A stretch of DNA of 64,000 nt from Acidisarcina sp963790505 (GTDB lineage: Bacteria; Acidobacteriota; Terriglobia; Terriglobales; Acidobacteriaceae), in contig CAWBOT010000005.1 in assembly GCA_963790505.1 (NCBI GenBank), forward strand, positions 930,001 through 994,000, given 5' to 3'. Shown here one piece after another: positions 16,616 through 26,717 of this stretch. The position numbers and the translations under genes were made by a program. A model generated the notes under the pieces. That model did not search any database. It saw only the letters and a program-made list of their open reading frames with translations, and was not told where the DNA came from. Numbering within the stretch: position 1 is the stretch's first letter; each line of letters begins with the position of its first letter.

Positions 16616-17929
16616 TTACGGCATTTGAAAAGCTTTTACCGCAATTGCATTGGGGTGTTTTGCGGCGGGAAGCATGGTGAAGAGCGCTCCGATCTTGCGC
16701 GCCCCCTGGGGGGAATAGCTGGTGGTACGAATGACGGAGACGTCACCGGAGCGAGAGTTGGCGACGAACAAGAGGTTGCCGGCACTCGAGAATGCCATGG
16801 CGTCGGGGCCGTCTCCGACTTGAATGGCGTTGACGCGCTGGCCATCATCGATCGAATAAACGCCGACGGTGTTCGCACTGAAGTTGCTGACCCACAGAGT
16901 AGAGTTGTCCGGGCTAACGATGCCGCGCGAAGGGTGGGCGCCAATCAACGACGCGCCGCCGACTTCGTTGGTGCCAGTGGAGATCTCGGAGACGGTGTCG
17001 CTATCGAAATTCGAGACGAAGATCTCGCCGCCGTCAGGCTTCATGGCGAGATTGACCGGAGCCCTGCCGACATCGAGGAGGTCGAGCAAGTGGTCAGACT
17101 TCTCTGCTTCAGTGAGCGGAGCGTTGGGCTGGAGTTTGCGGACGAGCGCGAGAACCATGACTTGATGTCCGTCGGAGCAGGCGATGAAGGCCTTGGAAGA
17201 GTCGGGAAGGATGACGGCGTCAGTGGCTCCGGGGCAGTTCGGAAATACGCTGCGCACTTTGAGGGTGTGGCCGTCGACCAGGGTTACACTGCCGCTCATG
17301 CGATTGGTCACTAGCAGGGTTTCGTTATCGGGGGAGATGCGCGCCATACCCGGGGCTTCGCCGACGCCGACGACAGCGATCTCCTTGTGCCGGTCGAGGT
17401 CGAGGATGGATACGTTGTTGGAGCCGGAGTTGGCGACGTAGCCGCGACGCCCGTCGCCGGAGACGTCGATGAAGTAAGGTCTTTTGTGGACCGGGATAGT
17501 GGCCGCGACGGCGTTCTTCTGGGCATCGATGACGGAGACGGTGCCGTCAGAGGAGTTGACCACATACACTTCGTTGCGGGTGAGCGAGATGGCGACGCTG
17601 GTCGGATCTCTGCCGACGGTGAGTTCGCGGTCGCGACGAAGGTTCACCACATCCAGAATGGTGACGGTGTTGCTTCCGCCGTTGGCAACGTACGCGAATT
17701 CGCGATAGTCGGAGGCATATTGCGGGAAGTCGTAATGGCGGCAGGCTGTTAGGAGGGCGCAGAGGATGAGGGAGGCGATTCCCTCCGCGGCTGAAGCCGC
17801 TTTTCCCCTGCGGGCTGGTTGGCATGGCTGAAGCCGTGCCCCTTCATGGTTCCTGGAATTGGCTTCTTTCAAAGGCTCGGCTGGAACTGTAGATCTCTCC
17901 ACTCCGCTACGCTCCGGTCGAGATGACAA
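16616..17929 (-). CDS. YncE-like beta-propeller lipoprotein (start uncertain)
   Basis: The well-conserved part contains about seven blades of the form YVANGGSNTVTILD, VYVVNSSDGTVSVID, GYVANSGSNNVSILD, LLVTNRMSGSVTLVD, ending LFVANSRSGDVSVI. This is the YVTN/YncE-type seven-bladed propeller, usually a periplasmic ligand- or nucleic-acid-binding scaffold. A lipobox-like segment (SLILCALLTAC) immediately precedes the first blade, so outer-membrane anchoring is likely. No ATG lies in frame upstream; only TTG (17929, 17872) and GTG (17902). The first 50 codons run through intergenic palindromic repeats, so the true start is unclear and the original 5' end may have been overwritten by repeat insertion. 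Confidence 0.72.
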   Translation of the reverse strand: MSSRPERSGVERSTVPAEPLKEANSRNHEGARLQPCQPARRGKAASAAEGIASLILCALLTACRHYDFPQYASDYREFAYVANGGSNTVTILDVVNLRRDRELTVGRDPTSVAISLTRNEVYVVNSSDGTVSVIDAQKNAVAATIPVHKRPYFIDVSGDGRRGYVANSGSNNVSILDLDRHKEIAVVGVGEAPGMARISPDNETLLVTNRMSGSVTLVDGHTLKVRSVFPNCPGATDAVILPDSSKAFIACSDGHQVMVLALVRKLQPNAPLTEAEKSDHLLDLLDVGRAPVNLAMKPDGGEIFVSNFDSDTVSEISTGTNEVGGASLIGAHPSRGIVSPDNSTLWVSNFSANTVGVYSIDDGQRVNAIQVGDGPDAMAFSSAGNLLFVANSRSGDVSVIRTTSYSPQGARKIGALFTMLPAAKHPNAIAVKAFQMP

Positions 17930-17932
17930 TTT
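17780..17932. repeat. Cluster of short palindromic intergenic repeats
   Basis: Two near-identical palindromes occur close together: GCGGCTGAAGCCGC (17787-17800) and GGCATGGCTGAAGCCGTGCC (17821-17840). A third repeat type follows at about 17889-17927 (ctctccactccgctacgctccggtcgagatga in pieces), whose relatives are familiar as dispersed repeats of Terriglobia genomes. They overlap the annotated 5' end of the YncE-like gene. Confidence 0.6.
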
Positions 17933-17985
17933 CTAGATTTGCTCCGCAGTCGATTTTGGGTGTTTTGTGCAGCATTGATTGTGCG

Positions 17986-18207
17986 TTAATCCGAAACGGG
18001 AGTCCACACGACGCTGCAATCAGGTCCCAAGATGCGAAGTGCCGTCGTGGCGGCTATCTCCTGCGCTTTCTCAACCGAAGGCCAAAGGCCCGCGCCGGTT
18101 TCGGTGGTGGTTCCTCCGCTCGTGCGGCGTATCATCAGGCCGATTCCATCCACGTCGAGAGACTCTCCGTTCCAGTCGGCGTGGCCGGTAAGCGTGACTC
18201 GGGTCAT
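17986..18207 (-). CDS. Small hypothetical protein
   Basis: 73 residues: a soluble, beta-rich sequence (VTLTGHADWNGESLDVDGIGLM, then RRTSGGTTTETGAG, then LRILGPDCSVVWTPV). No family is recognised. It lies 33 bases downstream of aroF on the same strand, so it could be the last gene of that transcript. The ATG is preceded only by a weak tgagat site. Codon use looks normal for the region. It may be conserved in related genomes, but that needs comparison; I give it moderate confidence because both its length and its context are compatible with a real gene. Confidence 0.5.
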   Translation of the reverse strand: MTRVTLTGHADWNGESLDVDGIGLMIRRTSGGTTTETGAGLWPSVEKAQEIAATTALRILGPDCSVVWTPVSD

Positions 18208-18240
18208 TTCGCAATGATCTCAAATCGTCAGCTATAAGTT

Positions 18241-19314
18241 CTATCGACCACTCTTAGTTGCGCCTGCGGTTTCGGCGACTTCGATGCCGTGTGGGATGGT
18301 GCGGTGCAGGACCTTTGCGATCTGGGAGCATTCGTCCATCAGCTGCGGCGAATTGCTCGGGATAGATGGACTGCGGCCCGTCGGAGAGGGCCTTGTCGGG
18401 TTGGTGGTGGACTTCGACCATGAGGCCGTCAGCACCGACGGCGACGGCGGCGCGGGCCAGAGGAACGACCTTGTTGCGCTTGCCGGTGCCGTGGCTGGGG
18501 TCGACCAGGATGGGCAGATGGCTGAGCCGATGCACGGCGGGCACGATGCTGAGGTCGAGGGTGTTGCGGGTGTGGTCGGCGAAGGTGCGCATGCCGCGCT
18601 CGCAGAGGATGACCTGGTAGTTGCCCTCGCTCATGACGTATTCGGCGGCCATGAGGAGCTCGTCGAGGGTGGCGGACATGCCGCGCTTGAGCAGGACGGG
18701 CTTGCGCTTGCGGCCGACGGCTTTGAGCAGGGAGTAGTTCTGCATGTTGCGCGCGCCGATCTGGATGACGTCGGCGTAGTCGGCGACGAGGTCGAGGGTC
18801 TCGTGTGTCGATGGCTTCGGTGACGATGCGCATGCCGAAGCGGTCGCGAATCTCGGCCATGATGTTGAGCGCGGCTTCGCCGAGGCCCTGGAAGGCGTAG
18901 GGCGAGGTGCGGGGCTTGTAGGCTCCTCCGCGGAAGAACTGTGCGCCGGCGGCGGCGATCTGTTCGGCGATGGCGAAGGCCTGTTCGCGCGACTCGATGG
19001 AGCAGGGGCCGGCGACGATGGCCAGATCGCGGCCGCCGATGGTCGCGTCGGTGCCGGGGAAGGTGATGACGGTGTCTTCTTCCTTCACGTCGCGGCTGAC
19101 CAGCTTGTAGGGCTTGGAGACGCGGATGACCTCGGCAACGCCGGAGAGCTCTTCAAGATTGCCCTGGTCGATCTGGCCCTGGTTGCCGGTGATGCCGATG
19201 GCGGTGCGCTGGGCTCCGGGGAGTGGCATGGGCGCGGAAGCCGAGCTTCTCGATGTGTTCGCAGACGGCGGCGATTTGCTCAGGCGTGGCCTGCGCTTTC
19301 ATGACGACGAGCAT
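18241..19314 (-). CDS. aroF: 3-deoxy-7-phosphoheptulonate synthase (DAHP synthase), three frameshifts
   Basis: Stitching three frames gives about 356 residues: an N-terminal ferredoxin-like regulatory domain (MLVVMKAQATPEQIAAVCEH), then the TIM barrel with IVAGPCSIESREQ, FFRGGAYKPRTSPYAFQG, RFGMRIVTEA, VIQIGARNMQNY, PVLLKRGMSATLDE, LCERGMRTF, LPILVDPSHGTGKR and MVEVHHQPDKALSDG. This is the class Ibeta enzyme condensing PEP and erythrose 4-phosphate, the first step of the shikimate pathway. Single extra bases break it near 19220 (a C-run), 18803 and 18347. The start follows an agagg ribosome site. Protein conservation across each break argues for sequencing error or very recent damage. Confidence 0.85.
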
Positions 19315-19448
19315 GGTGAAACCTCTAACGCAGCAGGCTTTAGTGTACTAGCGACGAGGGATTAGAGACCAGGGACCAGGAGCAACGGTAGTGGGTCGGC
19401 CCACGACCGGAGCAACGATTATGGTACGCAAGTAAGAGATCAACGTTG

Positions 19449-22021
19449 TTATTCCGTTCTCAAGGCCTTTACCGGGTTGATGGACGCGGCGCGTTGGGCG
19501 GGGATGATGCTGGCGACGAGGGCGCAGACGGCGAGCGCGAGGACGGAGCCGCCGAGGACGAGCGGATCCCATCCTTTGACCTGATAGAGCTGGGCGGCGA
19601 TGAGGCGGGAGCAGCCGATCGAGACGGGGATGCCGATGAGCGAGGCCGATGAGGATCTGGGGAATGCTCCGCGCAGGACGAGGCGATGACGTTGCCGCGG
19701 TTTGCGCCGAGCGCCATCCGCACGCCGATTTCGCTGGTGCGGCGTTCGACGGTGTAGGCGGTGACTCCGTAGAGGCCGACGGCGGCGAGGATGAGGGCGA
19801 GAATGCCGAACAGGCCGGTCATCTGGGCGACGGCGCGCTGCTGGTCGAAGTCTGGAGTCGACCTGCTCCTGCAGGGTCTGAATGCCGAGCAGCGTGAGGT
19901 TGGGATCGATGTCGCTGAGGACGCTGCGGACTGCGGCTTCGAGGCCATCCATGCTCGCCGTGCAGTTGCAGCACCGCGCCCTCGATGAAGTGGGTCTCGT
20001 CGTCGATGGATTGCATGATGGGAACGGTGTCATAGTGGACGCGCTGGGCGAGCGGCACGAAGAAGATGGGTCGCGGCGGCTCGCGAGTTCGGCGGGTCAG
20101 TTGTATTTCGCATTGCGCACGACGCCCACGATCTCGTAGGTGCTGCCGTAACTGAGGCAGGTCGAGGCCAAAGTGGGCGCCGATGGGATCTTCGCCGGGT
20201 TTGAAGAAGTTATGCACGAAGGTTTCGTCGACCACGGCGACGTTCTGCGTCGAGGCGGTGTCTTGTTCGGTGATGGAGCGGCCGCGGACGATCTGCTGGC
20301 CCAGAGCCTCGAGATATCCGACGCCTACGTGGTCCCAGGATGAGCCGATGTGTTCGATCGTTGATGCTGGGCATGCCGTGACCCTGTCGAATGAGGAATT
20401 TCGCCCCAGTTGTCCTGGAGCGGCGTGTATTGCGCGAGAGCGGCGCGCTCGACGCCGGGGATGTGCGCGAGGCGATCTTGCAGTTCGCGGTACATGGCAT
20501 CGAGCTTGGGCGCGGAATACGAAGAGTAAGGCGCGGTAAGGCTGATGGTCGACGCGATGATCGGTTTCATAGCCGAAGTCCTGGTGCTGCATTTTCATCA
20601 GGCTGCGGGTGAGCAGGCCGGCGCCGGCGAGCAGCACGACGGACAAGGTCGCCTGGACGACGACCAGGACCTTTTGCGAGAGCGAGGAGCGGTCGCGGGT
20701 GCTGCGGTTGGCGCCGCGCAGAGCTTCGGCTGGATCGGCGTGCGAGGTTAGCCATGCGGGCGCGGTTCCGAAGAGCACGCCGGTGAGCAGCGACAGAGCA
20801 GAAGGCAAAGGCCAGCACGGGCAGCGACGGCGTGGCGTCGATGGGAACGTAACTGGGCGTTGTGGAAGGCGAGCGCGACGATGGCCTTCACGCCGAGGTA
20901 GGCGACGGCCAGGCCGGCGATGCCGCCGAGGACGGAGAGGACCATGCTTTCGGTGAGCGACTGGCGGATGAGACGCTTGCGCGAGGCCCCGAGGGCGAGG
21001 CGAATCGAGGTCTGAGCGCGGCGCGAGGCTCCGCGAGCGAGCAGCAGATTGGCGATGTTGGCGCAGGCGATGAGCAGGACGAGGCAGCAAACGGCGAGCA
21101 GGATGTGCAGGCTGTCGCCGTAGTCGGCTTTCATGGTCGCCCACGCCCGTGCCTGCAGGAACGACATTGATGTTCTGCTTGGATAAGCCAGCCTTGATGC
21201 CGGCCATCCAGTCCGGCGGCATGCCGCTGTCATTGACCAGCCATTGGCGCATCTCGGCGGTGAGCCGCGCCGGCATAGCACCGATCGACGCGCCGGGACG
21301 AAGACGGCCGATCACGCGCAGCCAGGCCTGAAAGTGCTGCAGAAGGGAGTTGCTCCCTTTGAAGATTGGCTCCTGCTGGATCGGCACCCAGAGGTCGGGT
21401 GGATCGCTGCGCAGGGTCTCGCCGAAGAACCCAGGCGGGGTAATGCCAATGATGGTGAAGGGATGTCCGTCGAGGATGAAGGTCGAGCCGACGATCTTGG
21501 GGTCGGAGCCGTACTGCTGCTGCCAGGTGCGATAGCTCAGCATGGCGACCGGCGCTGACGAGCGCTGATCGTCGGAGGGCTGGATGGTGCGGCCGGCGAA
21601 GGCTCCACACCAAAGATGGAGAAGTAGTTGCCGCTGACGAATTCGCCGCGAAGCGGATTGGCGATGCGATCGCTTTCGCCGCGGCGGGCGCTGAACTCCG
21701 AACCACCGGCCTGAAACGCGGCAAGCTCTGCGAACTCGGGCGTGTCGTTCTGCATGATGCTCGTAGAAACGGATAGGAGAACATGCCCCAGTTGTCCTGC
21801 GGGCTGCCTTCAACGCAGCAGTCCTGCCCGTCGCCGATGCGGTAAAGGCTGGACGGATCAACGACCGGCAGCGACTTGAGCATCACGGTGTGGATAAGGG
21901 AGAAGATGGCGGTCGTCGCGCCGATGCCGAGCGCCAGCGTGAGCATCGCGGTGAGGGTAAAGACCGGAGACTGACGCATCTGCCGGAGAGCGTAGGCGAT
22001 ATCCTGCCGCAGAGTTTCCAT
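19449..22021 (-). pseudogene. ADOP-family (MacB/FtsX-type) ABC permease, many frameshifts
   Basis: Reassembly over at least ten single-base indels yields an about 850-residue permease. The N-terminus METLRQDIAYALRQMRQSPVF, then LTLALGIGATTAIFSL, is diagnostic for the acidobacterial duplicated orphan permease family. A MacB_PCD periplasmic core follows (GEFVSGNYFSIFGVEP, GSTFILDGHPFTIIGI), then the first FtsX helices (LLIACANIANLLLARGASR), a second core and the terminal FtsX block (LVASIIPAQRAASINPVKALRTE). Indels are seen near 21771, 21762, 21603, 21135, 20857, 20802, 20556, 20398 and several between 20350 and 19650. The role of intact members is presumed efflux or export. Whether this copy is a pseudogene or bad sequence is undecided. 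Confidence 0.82.
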
Positions 22022-22087
22022 ATATTCCTCTTGGATTCGATACGGGCACAGACGAAGCCCGGTTCCAACTAATCCAGGAGGGAACGC

Positions 22088-25000
22088 TTATCTGAACTCT
22101 GCGTTGGACTTCCATCTAACGGCAGTGGTTTGGGGTGGCGCTGAATAGTAGCACTGGCTGCCGGAGATGGCTTCGGGGACGTTGTAAAACTGGACCTTGT
22201 TGGGCGCGAAGTAGGGGTCTCCGCTGGCGGTAAAAAGCACAGGCGCGGGCGGAGGTATGGGCTGGGCGGCAGTTGCCGTCTGGAAGTTTGCCGGCAAGGT
22301 GAGGGAGAATCCAAAGCAACCGGCAACGGGGCAGTCAAGCTCTTTGGTGCCCCAGGAGCAGACGGAGTTATCGGTGCATTCAGCATTGGCCGGGTTGCAT
22401 CCGCACCCGCCGGCCGAGTTGACGCTGCAGTACGAGGTGGGCTGGCAGAACTGGGCTTGCGATTCGCTGAAGACTGTGGTCTGCGCGCTCAGATCCATCG
22501 TGACGGAGAGGACGCCGGTGGTGGCGTCATAGGTCTTGGACTGGATCCAATCCGGCGAGCCGCTGAATGTCCCGGCGGTGAAGGTGATGTCACTTCCATT
22601 CCAGGGAGTGACGATACCGGTGACGGCGGTGGCCAGGGCCTCTGCTTGCGAAAGTCCGGTTCCGATGTAGAGGCTATATGTCTGGTGTAGCGACGGCTTG
22701 GCGTAGAGAACGTAGATGAAGTACGACTGCCCGGCAGCGAAGACGTTGGGGTTGCCGCCGGTCTGGACATCGAGCGGTAGTGTCGTGTCGAGGTAGTAGC
22801 TGCCGTGATTCATGGTGAGCGTGCTGCGTTGGCCGAGGGCCTGGCCCATCATGCGAATGCTTGGATATTTGGCAGGATTGGCTTGCCAGTCTGAGTATTC
22901 CGAGGTGGTCAGATATTGCCGGTAGAGGGGCACGCCATAACAACTCTGGTCGGTGCATGGCTGGGCCCAGTTCGAGCAGGAATTGGTTGCGGCGCAGGCA
23001 GGGAAGATGGCGGTGGTGACGTATTCGTAAGGACTGGTGTTGACCGTGGGAGGCTGTCCGGAGTTCGGGGCCGGCATTGGACCTGTGACCGAGGTTGCAC
23101 ATTCGTGCGCAATCACTGGAGCGTTAAAGAAATTGCTGGGCGCGTTCGGGTCCTTCAGCGCAGACGCAGGGTCGGCTATGGGATCGTTGTTGACTGAGAT
23201 GGTCGGCAGATTGTTTCCGGCAGTTCCGGAGAGCAGGCCAGTGAGCGAACCGTCGAGATCGGTAAGCTCCGTCTGGCGGTCGACGTCTGTGAAGTTGTTG
23301 AAGTCGGCGCTCTGCCAGCTGCAATAGTTGTTCATTGCCGCCGTCGTGTCGGGTGAAAATCCACCCGGCATCCAAAGCGGATCGATGACGAAGTGACGGA
23401 TATCGACGGAGGGATCGAAGTACAGATTCCGCGAGTCGAAGGCGGGTGGGTAGTAGAAGCCGTTCGGCTGCTTCCAGCTGATGGCGGCGTTGGGCAGAAT
23501 GCAATTGTTGGTAGGTAGGTTGCCGCCGGGACTTTGGATGACTCCGGAGTTGTAGGCGTTCATCCAGCCCAGGGTCTGGCAGCTTCCTGATGAGGTATTG
23601 CCGCCGGGGCGGCACTTGCCGAGGGTGCCGATGTTCAAAGCGTGGATGTCGGAAAAGGCGTCGGAGTCTTCAAAAGTGGGACCGTCGTAGATGTTGAGCA
23701 GGCGCTGGGAGTTGCTGAATCCGGCATTCTCAAACGTGATGCCCTGGCTCATCGAAGCGCAGAAGAGCGGGCCATTCGGAGCGAAGGGACAATCCGGTGG
23801 ACCTCCAGCATTCAGGGCGTAAGGATTGAAGGGCCCGGCGTTGGAGGCGAAGGGATTGTCCGGCACGCCGCCGTCAGTGGAAGTGGGAATAACCGGCTGG
23901 GTATTGCCGACGAAGAGATTGTGGGTGGAAAGGTTCCAGAAACCCTGTGCCGCGTCGGAGCGCGAGTAGCCTCCGCCGGTAACCATCTGCAGGCCGCCGT
24001 TTTGAACATCGGTGATGGCGCTATCTTTGAGCAGATACCACCAGCCGCGCAGCAGCACCGATGCGAAGTTTAATTGTGCCCAGTTGAACGAGGTAGCGAA
24101 GTGGTCAAGGGTAGTGACCGCACAGTTGGCCTCCTGGCCATTGACGCCGGCGCAGGGAGCAACCTTGGTGCAATCCTGGGTGGAAGCGTCGCAAAGAGTC
24201 GCGTTGACGCGCTTGTCGGTGACGGTGGGATAGGCAGCGGCTGGCGTCGGGTTGGGGTTAGCGATCGCCTGAAGCTTTCCGGGCTGAGAGACATCTGACG
24301 AAGTTACGCCAAAACACGGCGTAGTGACGCCCGTGCTTTGGAAGGCGGTCATTGCCGCGCTGCAGGAGTTGCCGACGAAATTCATCATCGGAGCGGAGCC
24401 TGCACCGGCGGTCGAGCCGGGAGCCTGAATGGCCGCATAAGAATCCCAGGTCTCGTAAACGGAATAGCCGCTGTTCGTCGCAGGAAGAGTCCAGTAGCAG
24501 ACCCCGCAAGTGCCGGCCCCGACCGCGACGTTGTAGCGGAAGTCGTTCCAGGTATTCATGATCCAGAAGATCGAGGGATGGTCGAAGTCGGAGTGGAAGG
24601 GCACGACCTCCTGCTCGGACTGTCCGACTTGGGAGAAGATACCGGGAACACTGCGAGTATTCTGCGCGCTGTTGACTGCGGCCAGCGCCTGGATGCCGAT
24701 ATTCGAGTAGAGGCGGTTGTTGATCTCAGTTGCATCTTCGAGATAGTAGCCGTGGCCGATCGAGCGATAGCCTACGTTGCGCGCGACCAGGACTCCCTGC
24801 GTTGCATGGATGGTGACGAAACGAGTATTTGAGTCGTGGATCGAGCTGTCAGCGAGGTATGTCCCGGCGAAGATCTGCGGAACGGTCGTAGGCGGAGGCA
24901 CAGTGCGCGCCATGTGGAAGTGGACGGGATAGTGGCCGATCTCGCCGCCCTGGCCGAGGTTGGCGAACTCGACTCCCTGGACCTGAAACTCTTTGAAGCC

Positions 25001-26263
25001 ATCGCGCACCAGAGTGTGGCCTCCGTAATAGCCTGCGGAGAGCGGGAAATGCGGATCGGCGCTTGGGTTAGTAGTGTTGCGGTCCTGCAGGACCGGCGTC
25101 GCACCCTCGGATTGAATCATGATGCTGCGAGTGAGCAGGGCAACGGCGGCGCGGTTTTCAAGATGGCGCGAGGCCTCGGTCGTTGGCCGGTTAGGATCGT
25201 CGCGCGGCCCGGTGGTCGCAGGAAAGCTGCTGAAGTCGTAGGCTTCGCCCCAATGAGGATATTGAAATCCGGGGGCGTTCACAGTGACTTTGGTGCCGTT
25301 GTTGTCGCTGCCGATGCTGGCGATGGTGAGCTCTTCAGAGTGCGCAGGCAGGTAGTCGGTGCTGGTCACGACGATCTGATCGCCGGCTTGCCAGGTCGGC
25401 ACGGGCCGATCCAGATAGAGAGTGGTTGAGCCGATGTCTGCGTTGCTGATGGTCTTGTTGAGACGCACCCAGCTTGTACTGGAGTCTGATGGAGTAGCGT
25501 CGATGGCCGGGCCGTTCGCGGTTACCTCGCGAATGCCTTTCTGGCCGCGCAGATAAAGCATCCCACCATAGGAAACGGCCAACACTTTCTTCCCGAAGAA
25601 CGCCCCGGCGGCATCGCCTTTGTCGAAGACCTCGTATTGGTAAAAGCAGTCTGTGCCGACTGGCGTCGTTGGGTCGATTGTGGAAGCCTTGGTGCAGGGC
25701 GAACTGGGCATGGTCATTGTGCCCATCGAGACGTTGTTAGCGACCAGCGGGTTGGAATTCCAAATCGCGTCGGCGACTCCGCAGGTGGGCCCGCTTTGGC
25801 ACGTGATGCTGGGAATGCCGTCGTCCTTGGAGCCGTAGAGCCAGATGGAAAGTGGTCCAACGACCGGAGCATCGAAGCCGGCCTCAAGCGTTCCCTGGTT
25901 TTCGACCAAAATCGAATGCGCGTGGAAGTTGATCTTTGCGTCGTTGAAAGTGAGGCTGCCACCGCCCCAGATATTGACGTTGCGGTAGACGTAGTTCCCG
26001 CTGGGAGAGCTGCCGTCGACGATACATGAGGTGCCCCCCGAGATTTGCAGGTCGGTATTGGCGTCACCAGCAGGAAGGATGTGTCCAGCTGCGCTGCAGG
26101 TCTCGGGCCCCGAAGTTAAGCCAACTATCGGGGTGGGCGAGGGAGTCGAGCCCGCTGAGGAACCACCACCGCAGCCCACTGAAGCTAACAACGCCGCAGA
26201 CACTAAGGAGAACAAGAGTTCCCGCAAAACCTCTGGAGTCCGACCTTGATGAGTCAGTGACAT
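22088..26263 (-). CDS. Large G8-domain / parallel beta-helix lipoprotein
   Basis: 1391 residues. A lipoprotein signal (LLFSLVSAALLASVGCGGGSS) is preceded by a ggaggt ribosome site, which fixes the ATG at 26263. After a Ser/Pro/Thr linker comes a G8-like beta domain (YRNVNIWGGGSLTFND, SILVENQGTLEAG, SIWLYG) followed by a long beta-helix region (FVTIHATQGVLVARNVGYRS, GHYPVHFHM). This arrangement recalls the extracellular module of animal CEMIP/TMEM2 hyaluronidases. The C-terminal 250 residues hold a separate domain and a Cys-rich patch (CGCNPANAECTDNSVC). It is presumably displayed on the cell surface and binds or cleaves a polysaccharide. Unlike its neighbour, this 4.2-kb gene has no frameshift. 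Confidence 0.8.
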   Translation of the reverse strand: MSLTHQGRTPEVLRELLFSLVSAALLASVGCGGGSSAGSTPSPTPIVGLTSGPETCSAAGHILPAGDANTDLQISGGTSCIVDGSSPSGNYVYRNVNIWGGGSLTFNDAKINFHAHSILVENQGTLEAGFDAPVVGPLSIWLYGSKDDGIPSITCQSGPTCGVADAIWNSNPLVANNVSMGTMTMPSSPCTKASTIDPTTPVGTDCFYQYEVFDKGDAAGAFFGKKVLAVSYGGMLYLRGQKGIREVTANGPAIDATPSDSSTSWVRLNKTISNADIGSTTLYLDRPVPTWQAGDQIVVTSTDYLPAHSEELTIASIGSDNNGTKVTVNAPGFQYPHWGEAYDFSSFPATTGPRDDPNRPTTEASRHLENRAAVALLTRSIMIQSEGATPVLQDRNTTNPSADPHFPLSAGYYGGHTLVRDGFKEFQVQGVEFANLGQGGEIGHYPVHFHMARTVPPPTTVPQIFAGTYLADSSIHDSNTRFVTIHATQGVLVARNVGYRSIGHGYYLEDATEINNRLYSNIGIQALAAVNSAQNTRSVPGIFSQVGQSEQEVVPFHSDFDHPSIFWIMNTWNDFRYNVAVGAGTCGVCYWTLPATNSGYSVYETWDSYAAIQAPGSTAGAGSAPMMNFVGNSCSAAMTAFQSTGVTTPCFGVTSSDVSQPGKLQAIANPNPTPAAAYPTVTDKRVNATLCDASTQDCTKVAPCAGVNGQEANCAVTTLDHFATSFNWAQLNFASVLLRGWWYLLKDSAITDVQNGGLQMVTGGGYSRSDAAQGFWNLSTHNLFVGNTQPVIPTSTDGGVPDNPFASNAGPFNPYALNAGGPPDCPFAPNGPLFCASMSQGITFENAGFSNSQRLLNIYDGPTFEDSDAFSDIHALNIGTLGKCRPGGNTSSGSCQTLGWMNAYNSGVIQSPGGNLPTNNCILPNAAISWKQPNGFYYPPAFDSRNLYFDPSVDIRHFVIDPLWMPGGFSPDTTAAMNNYCSWQSADFNNFTDVDRQTELTDLDGSLTGLLSGTAGNNLPTISVNNDPIADPASALKDPNAPSNFFNAPVIAHECATSVTGPMPAPNSGQPPTVNTSPYEYVTTAIFPACAATNSCSNWAQPCTDQSCYGVPLYRQYLTTSEYSDWQANPAKYPSIRMMGQALGQRSTLTMNHGSYYLDTTLPLDVQTGGNPNVFAAGQSYFIYVLYAKPSLHQTYSLYIGTGLSQAEALATAVTGIVTPWNGSDITFTAGTFSGSPDWIQSKTYDATTGVLSVTMDLSAQTTVFSESQAQFCQPTSYCSVNSAGGCGCNPANAECTDNSVCSWGTKELDCPVAGCFGFSLTLPANFQTATAAQPIPPPAPVLFTASGDPYFAPNKVQFYNVPEAISGSQCYYSAPPQTTAVRWKSNAEFR

Positions 26264-26717
26264 CGACAACCTCCGAAAGCCTGCCAGGACGATCGTCGAT
26301 GGAAGGCACTGCGACATTCAGCTGGGTTGCGGGTGGAAGAGTTCGGCGCCATAGACGAGGGCATCGCCCTCGTTGAAGGCTCGAAAATCGGTGGCAAATT
26401 AAACTGCGGGATGCTTCGGCGATCAGCTTAGCGTAGACGCAGGCGCTGAATCAAGAAAGATCGATTGGCATAGCGAGTTCACCGGCCAATGAACTGGAAA
26501 CGAGAAGGGGAATCGGAGGAGGAGGTACAACAGAGAACCGCAGCAGAATGTGTTGCAAAAAAACCTGCCGCGCGGTCGATAGAACCAGACTGCTCAAGAA
26601 CTTGCGACCGGCGCGGCAGAAAGTTGAAACTCCGGTGACTTGAAGATAAGGGGAACGCCCAATTTGGGAAATCCCACAAAGGTTGTAGTTTTCGAAGAAT
26701 ATGCGTGGAGGGCGCCG
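26264..26717. other. Intergenic region between lipoprotein and hydrolase genes
   Basis: 454 bases without a supported gene. The promoter of the G8 lipoprotein must lie here. The only clear element is the intrinsic terminator of the hydrolase gene at 26557-26619. A purine-rich stretch (ggggaatcggaggaggaggt, 26508-26527) is of unknown meaning. Confidence 0.45.
26557..26619 (-). terminator. Intrinsic terminator of the hydrolase gene
   Basis: On the minus strand a stem of CTGCCGCGCCGGTCG with CGACCGCGCGGCAG (14 pairs, one bulge) is immediately followed by GTTTTTTT, a classical rho-independent terminator. It lies about 100 bases after the hydrolase stop. The loop is long (about 26 bases). Confidence 0.8.
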
